Origin: Streptomyces sp. cf386
GTDB lineage: Bacteria > Actinomycetota > Actinomycetes > Streptomycetales > Streptomycetaceae
Direction of reading: 5' to 3'
DNA: 64,000 bases
Assembly (NCBI RefSeq): GCF_900103585.1
Contig: NZ_FNHV01000006.1
Location: 124,001-188,000 of the forward strand
The notes below the pieces were generated by a model. It was not told the DNA's origin, made no database searches, and saw nothing but the letters and a program-made list of their open reading frames with translations. The stretch's first letter is position 1; each line of letters starts with the position of its first letter. This document shows, one piece after another, positions 41,182-48,416 of the stretch. Position numbers and translations under genes: made by a program.

Positions 41182-42281
41182 GCGCCGCCCGCCTCGATCG
41201 CCTCCGCCACCTCCGCGACCCGCGCCCGCTCCTCCACCGCGAACCGCTCGGCGTCCAGCTGCTCGGCGATCTCCTCGTCCTGGGCCATCAGCAGGTCCAG
41301 ATTCGAGTCGCCCATCTCGAACACGCCCATGTCGACATAGGCCTGCTGGAGGCGCTTCCCCCACAGCCCGATGTCCTTGACGCAGGGGACGATGCGGGAG
41401 AACAGCAACCGGCGGAACAGGGCGAGGAATTCGGACTGCTCGCTGAACTCCTCGGCCTCGGCGGTCGGGATGCCGAAGTTCGTCAGCACCTCCACACCCC
41501 GGAGCCGGTCGCGCATCAGGTAACACCCCTCGATGACGAACTCCTCCCGCTCACGGAGTTCGGCATCGCTGAGCTGCCGGTAGTAGTCCCGCAGCGCCAT
41601 CCGCCCGAAGGCCACGTGCCGGGCCTCGTCCTGCATGACGTACGCCAGGATCTGCTTGGGCAGCGGCTTGTCGGTGGTGTCCCGGATCATGCCGAACGCG
41701 GCCAGCGCCAGCCCTTCGATGAGCACCTGCATGCCCAGATACGGCATGTCCCACCGGCTGTCCCGCAGCGTGTCGCCCAGCAAGGCCTGAAGGTTGTCGT
41801 TGATCGGATACAGCATCCCGATCTTCTCGTGCAGGAACCGCCCGTAGATCTCCGCGTGCCGGGCCTCGTCCATCACCTGGGTCGCCGAGTAGAGCTTGGC
41901 GTCCAGGTCCGGCACCGACTCCACGATCCGTGCGGCGCACACCATCGCGCCCTGCTCACCGTGCAGGAACTGGCTGAACTGCCAGGAGGCGTAGTGCTTG
42001 CGCAACTCGCCCTTGTCCTTCTCGGTCAGCTTGGCCCAGTACTTGGTCCCGTACAGGGACATGGACTCGTCGGGCGTGCCCAGGGGATCGGACGGATCGA
42101 CCTCGATCCCCCAGTCAATGCGTTTCTGCCCGTCCCACTGCTTGTCCTTGCCCTTCTGGTAGAGGGCCAGCAGCCGGTCGCGGCCGTCGTCGTACTCCCA
42201 GCTGAAACGTGCCGAGCCGGTCGCCGGCACCTGCCAGAGGGGTTCTCCCGGATCCGAGGCGTACAGGTCGTAAGTCGGCAT
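41175..42281 (-). CDS. Ferritin-like diiron protein (R2-type oxidase)
   Basis: The 368-residue mostly helical protein carries diiron ligands in two helix pairs: Glu in FLHGEQGAM with ExxH in VMDEARHAEIYG, and Glu in LIEGLALAAF with ExxH in MQDEARHVAFG. This is the ribonucleotide-reductase-R2/ferritin-like pattern of an O2-activating diiron oxidase. The substrate is unknown. It is divergent from a second, AurF-like diiron gene across an 89-nt promoter region with a CTTGCGCAAG palindrome. ATG 42281 gives the natural start MPTYDLYA. Confidence 0.85.
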   Translation of the reverse strand: MPTYDLYASDPGEPLWQVPATGSARFSWEYDDGRDRLLALYQKGKDKQWDGQKRIDWGIEVDPSDPLGTPDESMSLYGTKYWAKLTEKDKGELRKHYASWQFSQFLHGEQGAMVCAARIVESVPDLDAKLYSATQVMDEARHAEIYGRFLHEKIGMLYPINDNLQALLGDTLRDSRWDMPYLGMQVLIEGLALAAFGMIRDTTDKPLPKQILAYVMQDEARHVAFGRMALRDYYRQLSDAELREREEFVIEGCYLMRDRLRGVEVLTNFGIPTAEAEEFSEQSEFLALFRRLLFSRIVPCVKDIGLWGKRLQQAYVDMGVFEMGDSNLDLLMAQDEEIAEQLDAERFAVEERARVAEVAEAIEAGGAQ

Positions 42282-42322
42282 GCTCCGCAGGCTCACACGT
42301 AGTAGACGCGGGGTCAACAACT

Positions 42323-42332
42323 CTTGCGCAAG
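42323..42332. promoter_or_regulatory. Palindrome in the promoter between the two diiron genes
   Basis: CTTGCGCAAG is a perfect 10-bp palindrome lying just before a TTGACG box (-35-like, ~42336) that points toward the AurF-like gene. It is a possible operator for the nearby TetR protein (43475). Confidence 0.45.
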
Positions 42333-42370
42333 GGATTGACGACCTTGCTGACAGGCAGTCTCATAAGCGC

Positions 42371-43309
42371 ATGACGACGCTGACGGAAGCCGATGCGCTC
42401 GCGGGGCTGCGCGATGCGCTCGGGTTGCTCAAGGACCGGGAGCAGGTGGCCCAGCGGCTGCTCGACTCCTCCGCCAAGCACTCCTTCGACCCCGACAAGG
42501 AGCTGGACTGGGACGCGCCCTTCGAGGAGGGCAAGTGGTTCTGGCCCCCGGAACTGCTCTCGCTCTACGACACCCCGCTCTGGAAACGCATGAGCGAGGA
42601 ACAGCGCCTCCTGCTCTCCCAGCACGAGGCCGCGGCGCTGGCCTCCCTGGGCATATGGTTCGAGATCATCCTGATGCAGCTCCTGGTCCGCCACATCTAC
42701 GACAAGGCGGCGACAAGCGCACACGTCCGCTACGCCCTCACCGAGATCGAGGACGAGTGCCGCCACTCCAAGATGTTCGCCCGCCTGATCTCCCACGGCG
42801 ACACCCCCTGGTACCCCGTGAGCCGCGCACACCAGCACCTGGGCCGCCTCTTCAAGACGATCTCCACCACCCCCGGCTCCTTCACCGCCACCCTCCTCGG
42901 CGAGGAGGTCCTCGACTGGATGCAGCGCCTGACGTTCCCCGACGAGCGGGTACAGCCCCTCATCCGCGGCGTCACCCGCATCCACGTGGTCGAGGAGGCC
43001 CGCCACGTCCGGTACGCCCGTGAGGAACTGCGCCGCCAGATGGTGACGGCCCCGAAGTGGTCCCAGGAGTTCACCCGAGTCACCTCCGGCGAGTTCGCCC
43101 GCGTCTTCTCGGTCGCCTTCGTCAACCCCGAGGTCTACACGAACGTAGGCCTGGACAAGCGAGAAGCCCTGGCCCAGGTAAAGGCCAGCGCCCACCGCCG
43201 CGAGGTCATGCAGACGGGCGCGAAGCGCCTGACGGACTTCCTGGACGACATCGGAGTACTACGCGGAGTGGGCCGCAAGCTCTGGAGGTCGTCGGGCCTG
43301 CTGGCATAG
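42371..43309 (+). CDS. AurF-like diiron oxygenase
   Basis: The 312-residue helical protein has the AurF/CmlI-type ligand set: Glu in LSQHEAAALASLG, ExxH in EIEDECRHSKMF, Glu in GEEVLDWMQR and VVEEARHVRYAREEL. Known relatives oxidise aryl amines to nitroso or nitro groups. The substrate here is unknown, and no aryl-amine biosynthesis gene is nearby. Start ATG 42371 (MTTLTEADA). The divergent R2-like gene suggests that two diiron enzymes act in the same process. Confidence 0.85.
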   Translation: MTTLTEADALAGLRDALGLLKDREQVAQRLLDSSAKHSFDPDKELDWDAPFEEGKWFWPPELLSLYDTPLWKRMSEEQRLLLSQHEAAALASLGIWFEIILMQLLVRHIYDKAATSAHVRYALTEIEDECRHSKMFARLISHGDTPWYPVSRAHQHLGRLFKTISTTPGSFTATLLGEEVLDWMQRLTFPDERVQPLIRGVTRIHVVEEARHVRYAREELRRQMVTAPKWSQEFTRVTSGEFARVFSVAFVNPEVYTNVGLDKREALAQVKASAHRREVMQTGAKRLTDFLDDIGVLRGVGRKLWRSSGLLA

Positions 43310-43474
43310 GCGAACCCCCACGGACGGGCAGTCGCGTACGGCGGGAAGGGGACACCCCTCGGCGCGGCCCCGACCCACCACACACCCGCAGGCACTGGCG
43401 CGAACCCCCCACCGAACCCGCGCAGGCCGCCGCAGGCACCCCCGCCCAACCGCCGGAGGCATACCCTGCTGGTC

Positions 43475-44128
43475 ATGACGTCCTCGGCACCCACCCCCGC
43501 CTACCGCCGCCTGAGCGTCGAGGAGCGCCGCAGCCAACTCCTCACCGCCGCCCTCACCCTCTTCGCCCACCGCACCCCCGAGGACGTGAACCTGGACGAC
43601 GTGGCGGAGGCGGCCGGCGTCTCGCGCCCCCTGGTCTACCGCTACTTCCCCGGCGGCAAGCAACAGCTCTACGAGGCCGCCCTCCGCTCGGCTGCCGAAG
43701 AGCTCCAGCACTGCTTCGACGAACCCCGCGAGGGCCCCCTCCTCCCCCGCCTCACCCGCGCCCTCGACCGCTATCTCACCTTCGTCGACGAGCACGACAC
43801 CGGCTTCAGCGCCCTGCTCCAGGGCGGCAGCGTCGTGGAGACGTCCCGCACGACGGCCATAGTGGACGGGGTACGCCGCGCCGCCGCCGAGCACATCCTC
43901 AGCCACCTGGAGATCACCGACCCCGGCCCACGCCTCCGCATGACCGTGCGGATGTGGATCACCGCGGTCGAGGCGGCCTCCCTCATCTGGCTCGACGAGG
44001 ACAAGCAGCCCCCGGTGGAGGAACTGCGGGACTGGCTCGTCGAACAGTTCGTCGCCGTCCTCTCGGTCACCGCGGTCCGGGATCCCCAGACCGCCGCCCT
44101 GACCGAGAAGCTGGCGGCGGATGGCTGA
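43475..44128 (+). CDS. TetR family transcriptional regulator
   Basis: The 217-residue protein has a TetR HTH at ~17-65: RRSQLLTAALTLFAHRTPEDVNLDDVAEAAGVSRPLVYRYFPGGKQQLYEAAL (motif read as a whole). A helical effector domain follows. It lies 165 nt after the AurF-like gene in the same direction and could control the diiron genes. Its end overlaps the next small gene by 8 nt. Confidence 0.9.
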   Translation: MTSSAPTPAYRRLSVEERRSQLLTAALTLFAHRTPEDVNLDDVAEAAGVSRPLVYRYFPGGKQQLYEAALRSAAEELQHCFDEPREGPLLPRLTRALDRYLTFVDEHDTGFSALLQGGSVVETSRTTAIVDGVRRAAAEHILSHLEITDPGPRLRMTVRMWITAVEAASLIWLDEDKQPPVEELRDWLVEQFVAVLSVTAVRDPQTAALTEKLAADG

Positions 44129-44441
44129 CACTGGTGCCGTGAAGAGCGAAGACACCCCCTTCGAGGGCGGCCCCATGGACGGCCGTGTACTCCCCGTGCT
44201 CCTGGGCATCACCGGCCACCCGCCCAAGACGTACCGCATCCCGGTCCCCGACCCGCACGGCGGCCCGCCCACGGTCCTGGTCTACCGCCGAGTCCCCCGC
44301 ACCCCGGGCGCCCGCCCGAGCCTCAGCCGGCGCTGGAAGTACGAGTACGCCCCCGAAGGGCAGCCCGCCCGCCGACTGAACTGGCCGTGGTCCAAGCCAG
44401 AAGCCACGCCGCGTGGCAAGCCGGAAGACACCGAAGGGTGA
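44121..44441 (+). CDS. Hypothetical protein, coupled to TetR gene
   Basis: The 106-residue product starts inside the TetR stop region (ATG 44121). It is rich in Pro, Arg and Gly, with TYRIPVPDPHGGPPTVLVYRRV and SRRWKYEYAPEG as the most structured parts. No membrane segment or known domain is seen. The overlap suggests co-translation with the regulator. Confidence 0.6.
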   Translation: MADTGAVKSEDTPFEGGPMDGRVLPVLLGITGHPPKTYRIPVPDPHGGPPTVLVYRRVPRTPGARPSLSRRWKYEYAPEGQPARRLNWPWSKPEATPRGKPEDTEG

Positions 44442-44543
44442 CCGGGTTACGCCGATCCGCGCACACCTGACGCGCGAACCCGGCCATCACGTCCGATGCT
44501 CGCGATGCGGAGCAGAAGGCCTCTCCGCACCGGAGGTGATGAC

Positions 44544-45677
44544 GTGTCAGGAAGGCTTCTCCGTCTGGTGTGCACGGCCGCCGCGGCGACCACGGCGGCA
44601 GCCGGCACGATCCTCGCACCGACCCCCGCGATGGCCGCCCCCGAACCCGCAGAACCCCACAAGCGCTCCGTCGCCGCTCTCCTGACGGACCTTCAGCGCC
44701 TCTACCGGGAGGCCGAACAGGCCACGGAGGCCTACAACGCGACCGAGGAGAAGTTGAAGAGACAGCGCACCGAGGTCACCCGCCTGGACACCGCCCTGTC
44801 CCGCGCCCGCCTCTCCCTGCACGACAGCCGGGGCGCCGCGGGCCGCCTGGCCCGCCAGCAGTACCAGAACACCACCGACATCTCCCCGTACGTACGCCTG
44901 CTGCTGGCCCGCGACCCCCAGCACGCCCTGGACCAGGGCCATGTCATCGGCCAGCTGGCCCGCGAGCGCGCCGAGACGGTCGGCCGGCTGACCGTCACCG
45001 AGAGGAAGGCCGACGAGCTGGCCCGCAAGGCCCGCAAGGCCCTGGACGACCAACTCGACCTCGCCGAACGGCGGAAGAAGAACAAGGACGCCGTACACAA
45101 GCGCCTCAAGAAGATCGAGGACCTCCTGGCCGCCCTCACCGCCGACCAGCTGAAAGCGCTGGCCGAACTGGAGAAGAGGGACGCCACCAGGGCGCACCAG
45201 GACTTCCTGGCCTCCGGCGCTCTCGCCGAGGACGACCACAAGCCCTCACGCGAGAGCGTCCGAGCGGTGCGCTATGCCAAGAAGCAGCTCGGGAAGCCGT
45301 ACAAGTGGGGCGCGGAGGGCCCGAAGTCGTACGACTGCTCGGGCCTGACCTCCGAGGCCTGGGCCCACGCGGGCACCCCGATCCCCCGCACGAGCCAGGA
45401 GCAGTGGGCGCGGCTCGACCGGATCCCGCTGACCGAACTGCGCCCCGGCGACCTGGTCGTCTACTTCCCGGACGCCACCCACGTGGCCATGTACCTGGGC
45501 AAGGGCAAGGTGGTCCAGGCCCCGCGCACCGGGGAGAGGATCAAGATCTCCCCGATCGCGTCCAACCCGGTCCTGGGCGCCGTACGCCCGGAGGTCAGGT
45601 CCCCGAAACCTCAGCGAGGTAAGCCTGGGTCTTCTCCGGCTCGTAGAAGTAGTTCTCGAAGTCAGCCGGGTCATTGA
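44544..45677 (+). CDS. Secreted NlpC/P60 peptidoglycan endopeptidase
   Basis: The 377-residue product has a signal peptide (RLLRLVCTAAAATTAAAG...PAMA/APEP), a long coiled-coil region (~60-235) and a C-terminal NlpC/P60 domain. Catalytic Cys lies in YDCSGLTSEAW and His in DATHVAMYLGKG. It should cut peptide stems in the cell wall, as RipA-like enzymes do. GTG 44544 follows GGAGGTGATGAC. Its last ~80 nt overlap the convergent StyA-like gene, and the final ~28 residues are basic low complexity, so the end may have been extended by stop-codon loss. Confidence 0.9.
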   Translation: MSGRLLRLVCTAAAATTAAAGTILAPTPAMAAPEPAEPHKRSVAALLTDLQRLYREAEQATEAYNATEEKLKRQRTEVTRLDTALSRARLSLHDSRGAAGRLARQQYQNTTDISPYVRLLLARDPQHALDQGHVIGQLARERAETVGRLTVTERKADELARKARKALDDQLDLAERRKKNKDAVHKRLKKIEDLLAALTADQLKALAELEKRDATRAHQDFLASGALAEDDHKPSRESVRAVRYAKKQLGKPYKWGAEGPKSYDCSGLTSEAWAHAGTPIPRTSQEQWARLDRIPLTELRPGDLVVYFPDATHVAMYLGKGKVVQAPRTGERIKISPIASNPVLGAVRPEVRSPKPQRGKPGSSPARRSSSRSQPGH

Positions 45678-46848
45678 ACCCGTTGACGAACCGGTCGGCC
45701 ACCGGCGGCAACTGCCCCGCCGCGCCGATGAGGCCCAGGATGTGCTCCGGCGGCGGCGCCAGCATGGCGTTCGTCCACTTGGTCACGTGCTGGGCGGTGT
45801 CCCAGTACCGGTCGAAGGTGGCACGCATCCACGCCTCGTCGAACTCCTTGTCCCCGTGACCGAGGATCGAGTCGAGGTACGCGGCGGCGCACTTGGACGC
45901 GGAGTTGGAGCCCTGCCCGGTGATCGGGTCGTTGGCCACGACGACGTCCGCGACACCCAGCACGAGCCCGCCGCCCGGAAGCCGGCCGATCGGGTTGCGC
46001 ACGGTCGGCGCGTACCGCCCGCTCAGCACACCCCCCGCGTCCGTGAGCTCCACCTTGGTCGCCCGGGCGTACTCCCACGGCGTGTACTTCTCCATGAGTT
46101 CCAGGGTCAGGGAGAGGTGCTCCGCCGGGTCCTTCACGCCGTCGAAGACATCGAGCGGCCCGCCGGGGATGCCCTCCCAGAACAGGATGTCGGCCCGTCC
46201 GGAGGTCGTCAGGGTGGGCATGATGAACAGCTCGCCGACGCCGGGGACGAGGTTGCAGCGTACGGCCTCGGTGTCCGGGTGCTCCGGACGCGGGCCCAGC
46301 CCGTGGACGTACGACACGGCCAGCGCGCGCTGCGGCTCGCTGTACGGGGACCGCTCCGGGTCCCGCCCGAACATCTGGACCAGCTCGCCCTTGCCCGCCG
46401 AGACCAGCACCAGGTCATACGTACGAGCGAAGTAGTCGAGGTCGCCGACGGCCGCACCGTGGATGACCAGCTGCCCGCCACGCTGGGCGAACGTCTCCAT
46501 CCAGCCGGCCATCTTCACCCGCTGGTCGACCGACTGCGCGAACCCGTCGAGGTGCCCGAGCCAGTCGATCGCGCGGGCCGCGGGACCCTCGCCCCACGAG
46601 CCGGGGGCCGCCACCGAGATGCCGACTCCTTCGATCTTCGGGGCCTGGGACTCCCAGAAGTTCAGCTGGAGATCGCGCTCGTGCCGCAGCGCCGTGTGGA
46701 ACATGCACTGGGTGGACATGACCCGGCCGGAGCGGATCTCGTCCGCCGTCCGGTTGGACATCAGGGTGACCTCGTACCCGTGCGACTGGAGTCCGAGGGC
46801 GATCTGGAGTCCGGACTGGCCGGCTCCGACGACGAGTATCTTCCGCAT
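45595..46848 (-). CDS. Styrene/indole monooxygenase-like FAD enzyme (StyA type)
   Basis: The 417-residue flavoprotein has an N-terminal dinucleotide site (ILVVGAGQSGLQIALGL), the StyA-like FHTALRHERDLQLNFWE region and late GVADVVVANDPITGQGSNSA (the GD-type FAD motif). StyA enzymes epoxidise styrene or indole with FADH2 from a separate reductase, but no StyB-type reductase gene is adjacent. It begins 14 nt after the conservon GTPase stop and is probably the last gene of that operon. ATG 46848 is used; sequence upstream in frame belongs to the GTPase region. Confidence 0.88.
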   Translation of the reverse strand: MRKILVVGAGQSGLQIALGLQSHGYEVTLMSNRTADEIRSGRVMSTQCMFHTALRHERDLQLNFWESQAPKIEGVGISVAAPGSWGEGPAARAIDWLGHLDGFAQSVDQRVKMAGWMETFAQRGGQLVIHGAAVGDLDYFARTYDLVLVSAGKGELVQMFGRDPERSPYSEPQRALAVSYVHGLGPRPEHPDTEAVRCNLVPGVGELFIMPTLTTSGRADILFWEGIPGGPLDVFDGVKDPAEHLSLTLELMEKYTPWEYARATKVELTDAGGVLSGRYAPTVRNPIGRLPGGGLVLGVADVVVANDPITGQGSNSASKCAAAYLDSILGHGDKEFDEAWMRATFDRYWDTAQHVTKWTNAMLAPPPEHILGLIGAAGQLPPVADRFVNGFNDPADFENYFYEPEKTQAYLAEVSGT

Positions 46849-46862
46849 GCCGGGGTGTTCTC

Positions 46863-47507
46863 CTACTCGGGGGTGACGTCCAGTGCGTGGCCGACGAGGG
46901 ACAGCAGAGTCTCGATCACCGAGATCCGTCGCCGCGCATCCATGATCATTACGGGTATGTGCGTGGGGATCGTCAACGCCTCCCGCACGTCCTCCGGTTC
47001 GAAGCGCTCGCTGCCGTCGAAGTGGTTGACCGCCACCACGTACGGCAGTCCGCAGCTCTCGAAGTAGTCCAGCGCCGGGAAGCAGTCCTTGAGACGACGG
47101 GTGTCGGCCAGGACCACCGCGCCGATCGCGCCGCGCACCAGGTCGTCCCACATGAACCAGAACCGCTGCTGGCCCGGCGTGCCGAACAGGTAGAGCACCA
47201 GGTCGTCGTCGAGCGTGAGGCGGCCGAAGTCCATGGCCACGGTGGTGGTCAGCTTGCCGGGCGTCGAGGTGAGGTCGTCGGTCTCCTCGCTCGCCTCGGT
47301 CATCAGCGCCTCGGTCTGCAGCGGCGTGATCTCCGAGACCGCGGTGACCAGCGTGGTCTTGCCGACGCCGAAGCCGCCGGCCACGACTATCTTCGTGGCC
47401 ACGGGGGCCCGGGTGCGGTCCGTCTGCCAGGACTTCAGGTCCTCGGCCGGCTCGACGAACGGGGAGACGCCCAAGGAGACGGCGGTCTCAGAGACGACGG
47501 AGTCCAT
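46863..47507 (-). CDS. cvnD: Conservon GTPase (CvnD-like)
   Basis: Small GTP-binding protein of 214 residues. P-loop GGFGVGKTTLV near residue 45, a Walker-B/G3-like FGTPGQQRFWFMWDD and G4-like VAVNHFDG. In conservons this protein forms a membrane complex with the ATPase, roadblock and DUF742 proteins and acts like a G-protein module. ATG 47507 lies inside the end of the DUF742 gene (20-nt overlap), which shows translational coupling. Confidence 0.92.
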   Translation of the reverse strand: MDSVVSETAVSLGVSPFVEPAEDLKSWQTDRTRAPVATKIVVAGGFGVGKTTLVTAVSEITPLQTEALMTEASEETDDLTSTPGKLTTTVAMDFGRLTLDDDLVLYLFGTPGQQRFWFMWDDLVRGAIGAVVLADTRRLKDCFPALDYFESCGLPYVVAVNHFDGSERFEPEDVREALTIPTHIPVMIMDARRRISVIETLLSLVGHALDVTPE

Positions 47508-47916
47508 CCAGCACCCTTTCCAGCAGAGCGCGGTCCGGTCGGCCCGTGCCGTGGCCGGTTCCGGTGCCGTACACACGAATCTTTCCCTGGTCCGCGAGAT
47601 CGCTGAGGAGTACGCGGACCACGCCGAGCGGCATCTTCAGCAGCGCGGCGATCTCGGCCACCGTGCGCATCCGGCGGCACAGTTCGACGATGGCCCGCAT
47701 CTCCGGCATGACCCGGGTGGTGAGGGAGCCGTTCGTCAGTTCCTTGCGCTCCTCGCCGGCCTCCAGCGCGGCCGTGCTGCTGACGAACGTCTCGACGAGC
47801 AGGACGTGGCCGAAGCGGGTACGGCCGCCGGTGAGCGAGTAGGGGCGCACGCGGGCGGGTTTGCGGTCGCCGCCGCGGACGGGGAGGTGGGGCTTGTTCT
47901 TCGGGGCGTTGCTCAT
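47488..47916 (-). CDS. cvnC: Conservon DUF742 protein (CvnC-like)
   Basis: The 142-residue protein has VRPYSLTGGRTR, an HTH-like middle (RTVAEIAALLKMPLGVVRVLLSDL) and a basic N-terminus. DUF742 proteins sit between the roadblock and GTPase genes in every conservon. The start overlaps the roadblock stop by ATGA and its end overlaps the GTPase start. Confidence 0.92.
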   Translation of the reverse strand: MSNAPKNKPHLPVRGGDRKPARVRPYSLTGGRTRFGHVLLVETFVSSTAALEAGEERKELTNGSLTTRVMPEMRAIVELCRRMRTVAEIAALLKMPLGVVRVLLSDLADQGKIRVYGTGTGHGTGRPDRALLERVLDGLRRL

Positions 47917-48416
47917 CGGGTACTCCCTGCCGACGCGGTCTCGAGGGATTTCCGTAGCTCGCTGCGGAGTTCGGGGGTGAGGACGTGGCCGGCGCGCCCG
48001 ACGAAGAGCGCCATGTGGTAGGCCACCACGCTCATGTCGCAGTCCGCGGAGCCGTGCACGCCGAGCAGCGAGCCGTCGCTGATGGACATCACGAAGAGGC
48101 TGCCCTCGTCCATCGCGACCATCGTGTGCTTCACCCCGCCGAACTGCATCAGCTTCGCGGCGCCGATGGTGAGGCTGCCGATGCCGGAGACGACGGTGGC
48201 GAGGTCGGCGGAGGAGCCGCGGGGGCCGGTGGGCTTGTCGTCCCTCGCCTCCCGCGCCGCTTCGTTGCGGGCGTGGTCCGAGGAGAGCAGGAGCAGGCCG
48301 TCGGAGGAGACCACCGCGACCGACTGGATGCCCGGCACCTCCTCGACCAGATTCGTCAACAACCAGTGCAGGTTGCGGGCTTCACTGCTCAGTCCGAAGG
48401 TACTGGGCGCGGTCAA
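47913..48416 (-). CDS. cvnB: Conservon roadblock/LC7 protein (CvnB-like)
   Basis: The 167-residue protein has a roadblock fold: LHWLLTNLVEEVPGIQSVAVVSSDGLLL, then LTIGAAKLMQFGG and LFVMSISDGSLLGVHGS. It acts as a GTPase-activating or scaffold partner for the small GTPase. It has a short C-terminal helix. It overlaps the ATPase gene (ATGA) and the DUF742 gene. Confidence 0.92.
   Translation of the reverse strand: MTAPSTFGLSSEARNLHWLLTNLVEEVPGIQSVAVVSSDGLLLLSSDHARNEAAREARDDKPTGPRGSSADLATVVSGIGSLTIGAAKLMQFGGVKHTMVAMDEGSLFVMSISDGSLLGVHGSADCDMSVVAYHMALFVGRAGHVLTPELRSELRKSLETASAGSTR

Noticed and set aside
44442..44543. c-di-AMP (ydaO-type) riboswitch before the NlpC/P60 gene
   Set aside because: Such genes often carry one in actinomycetes, but the conserved GGGGAACC-type core and flanking helices are not visible, and the leader is too short.
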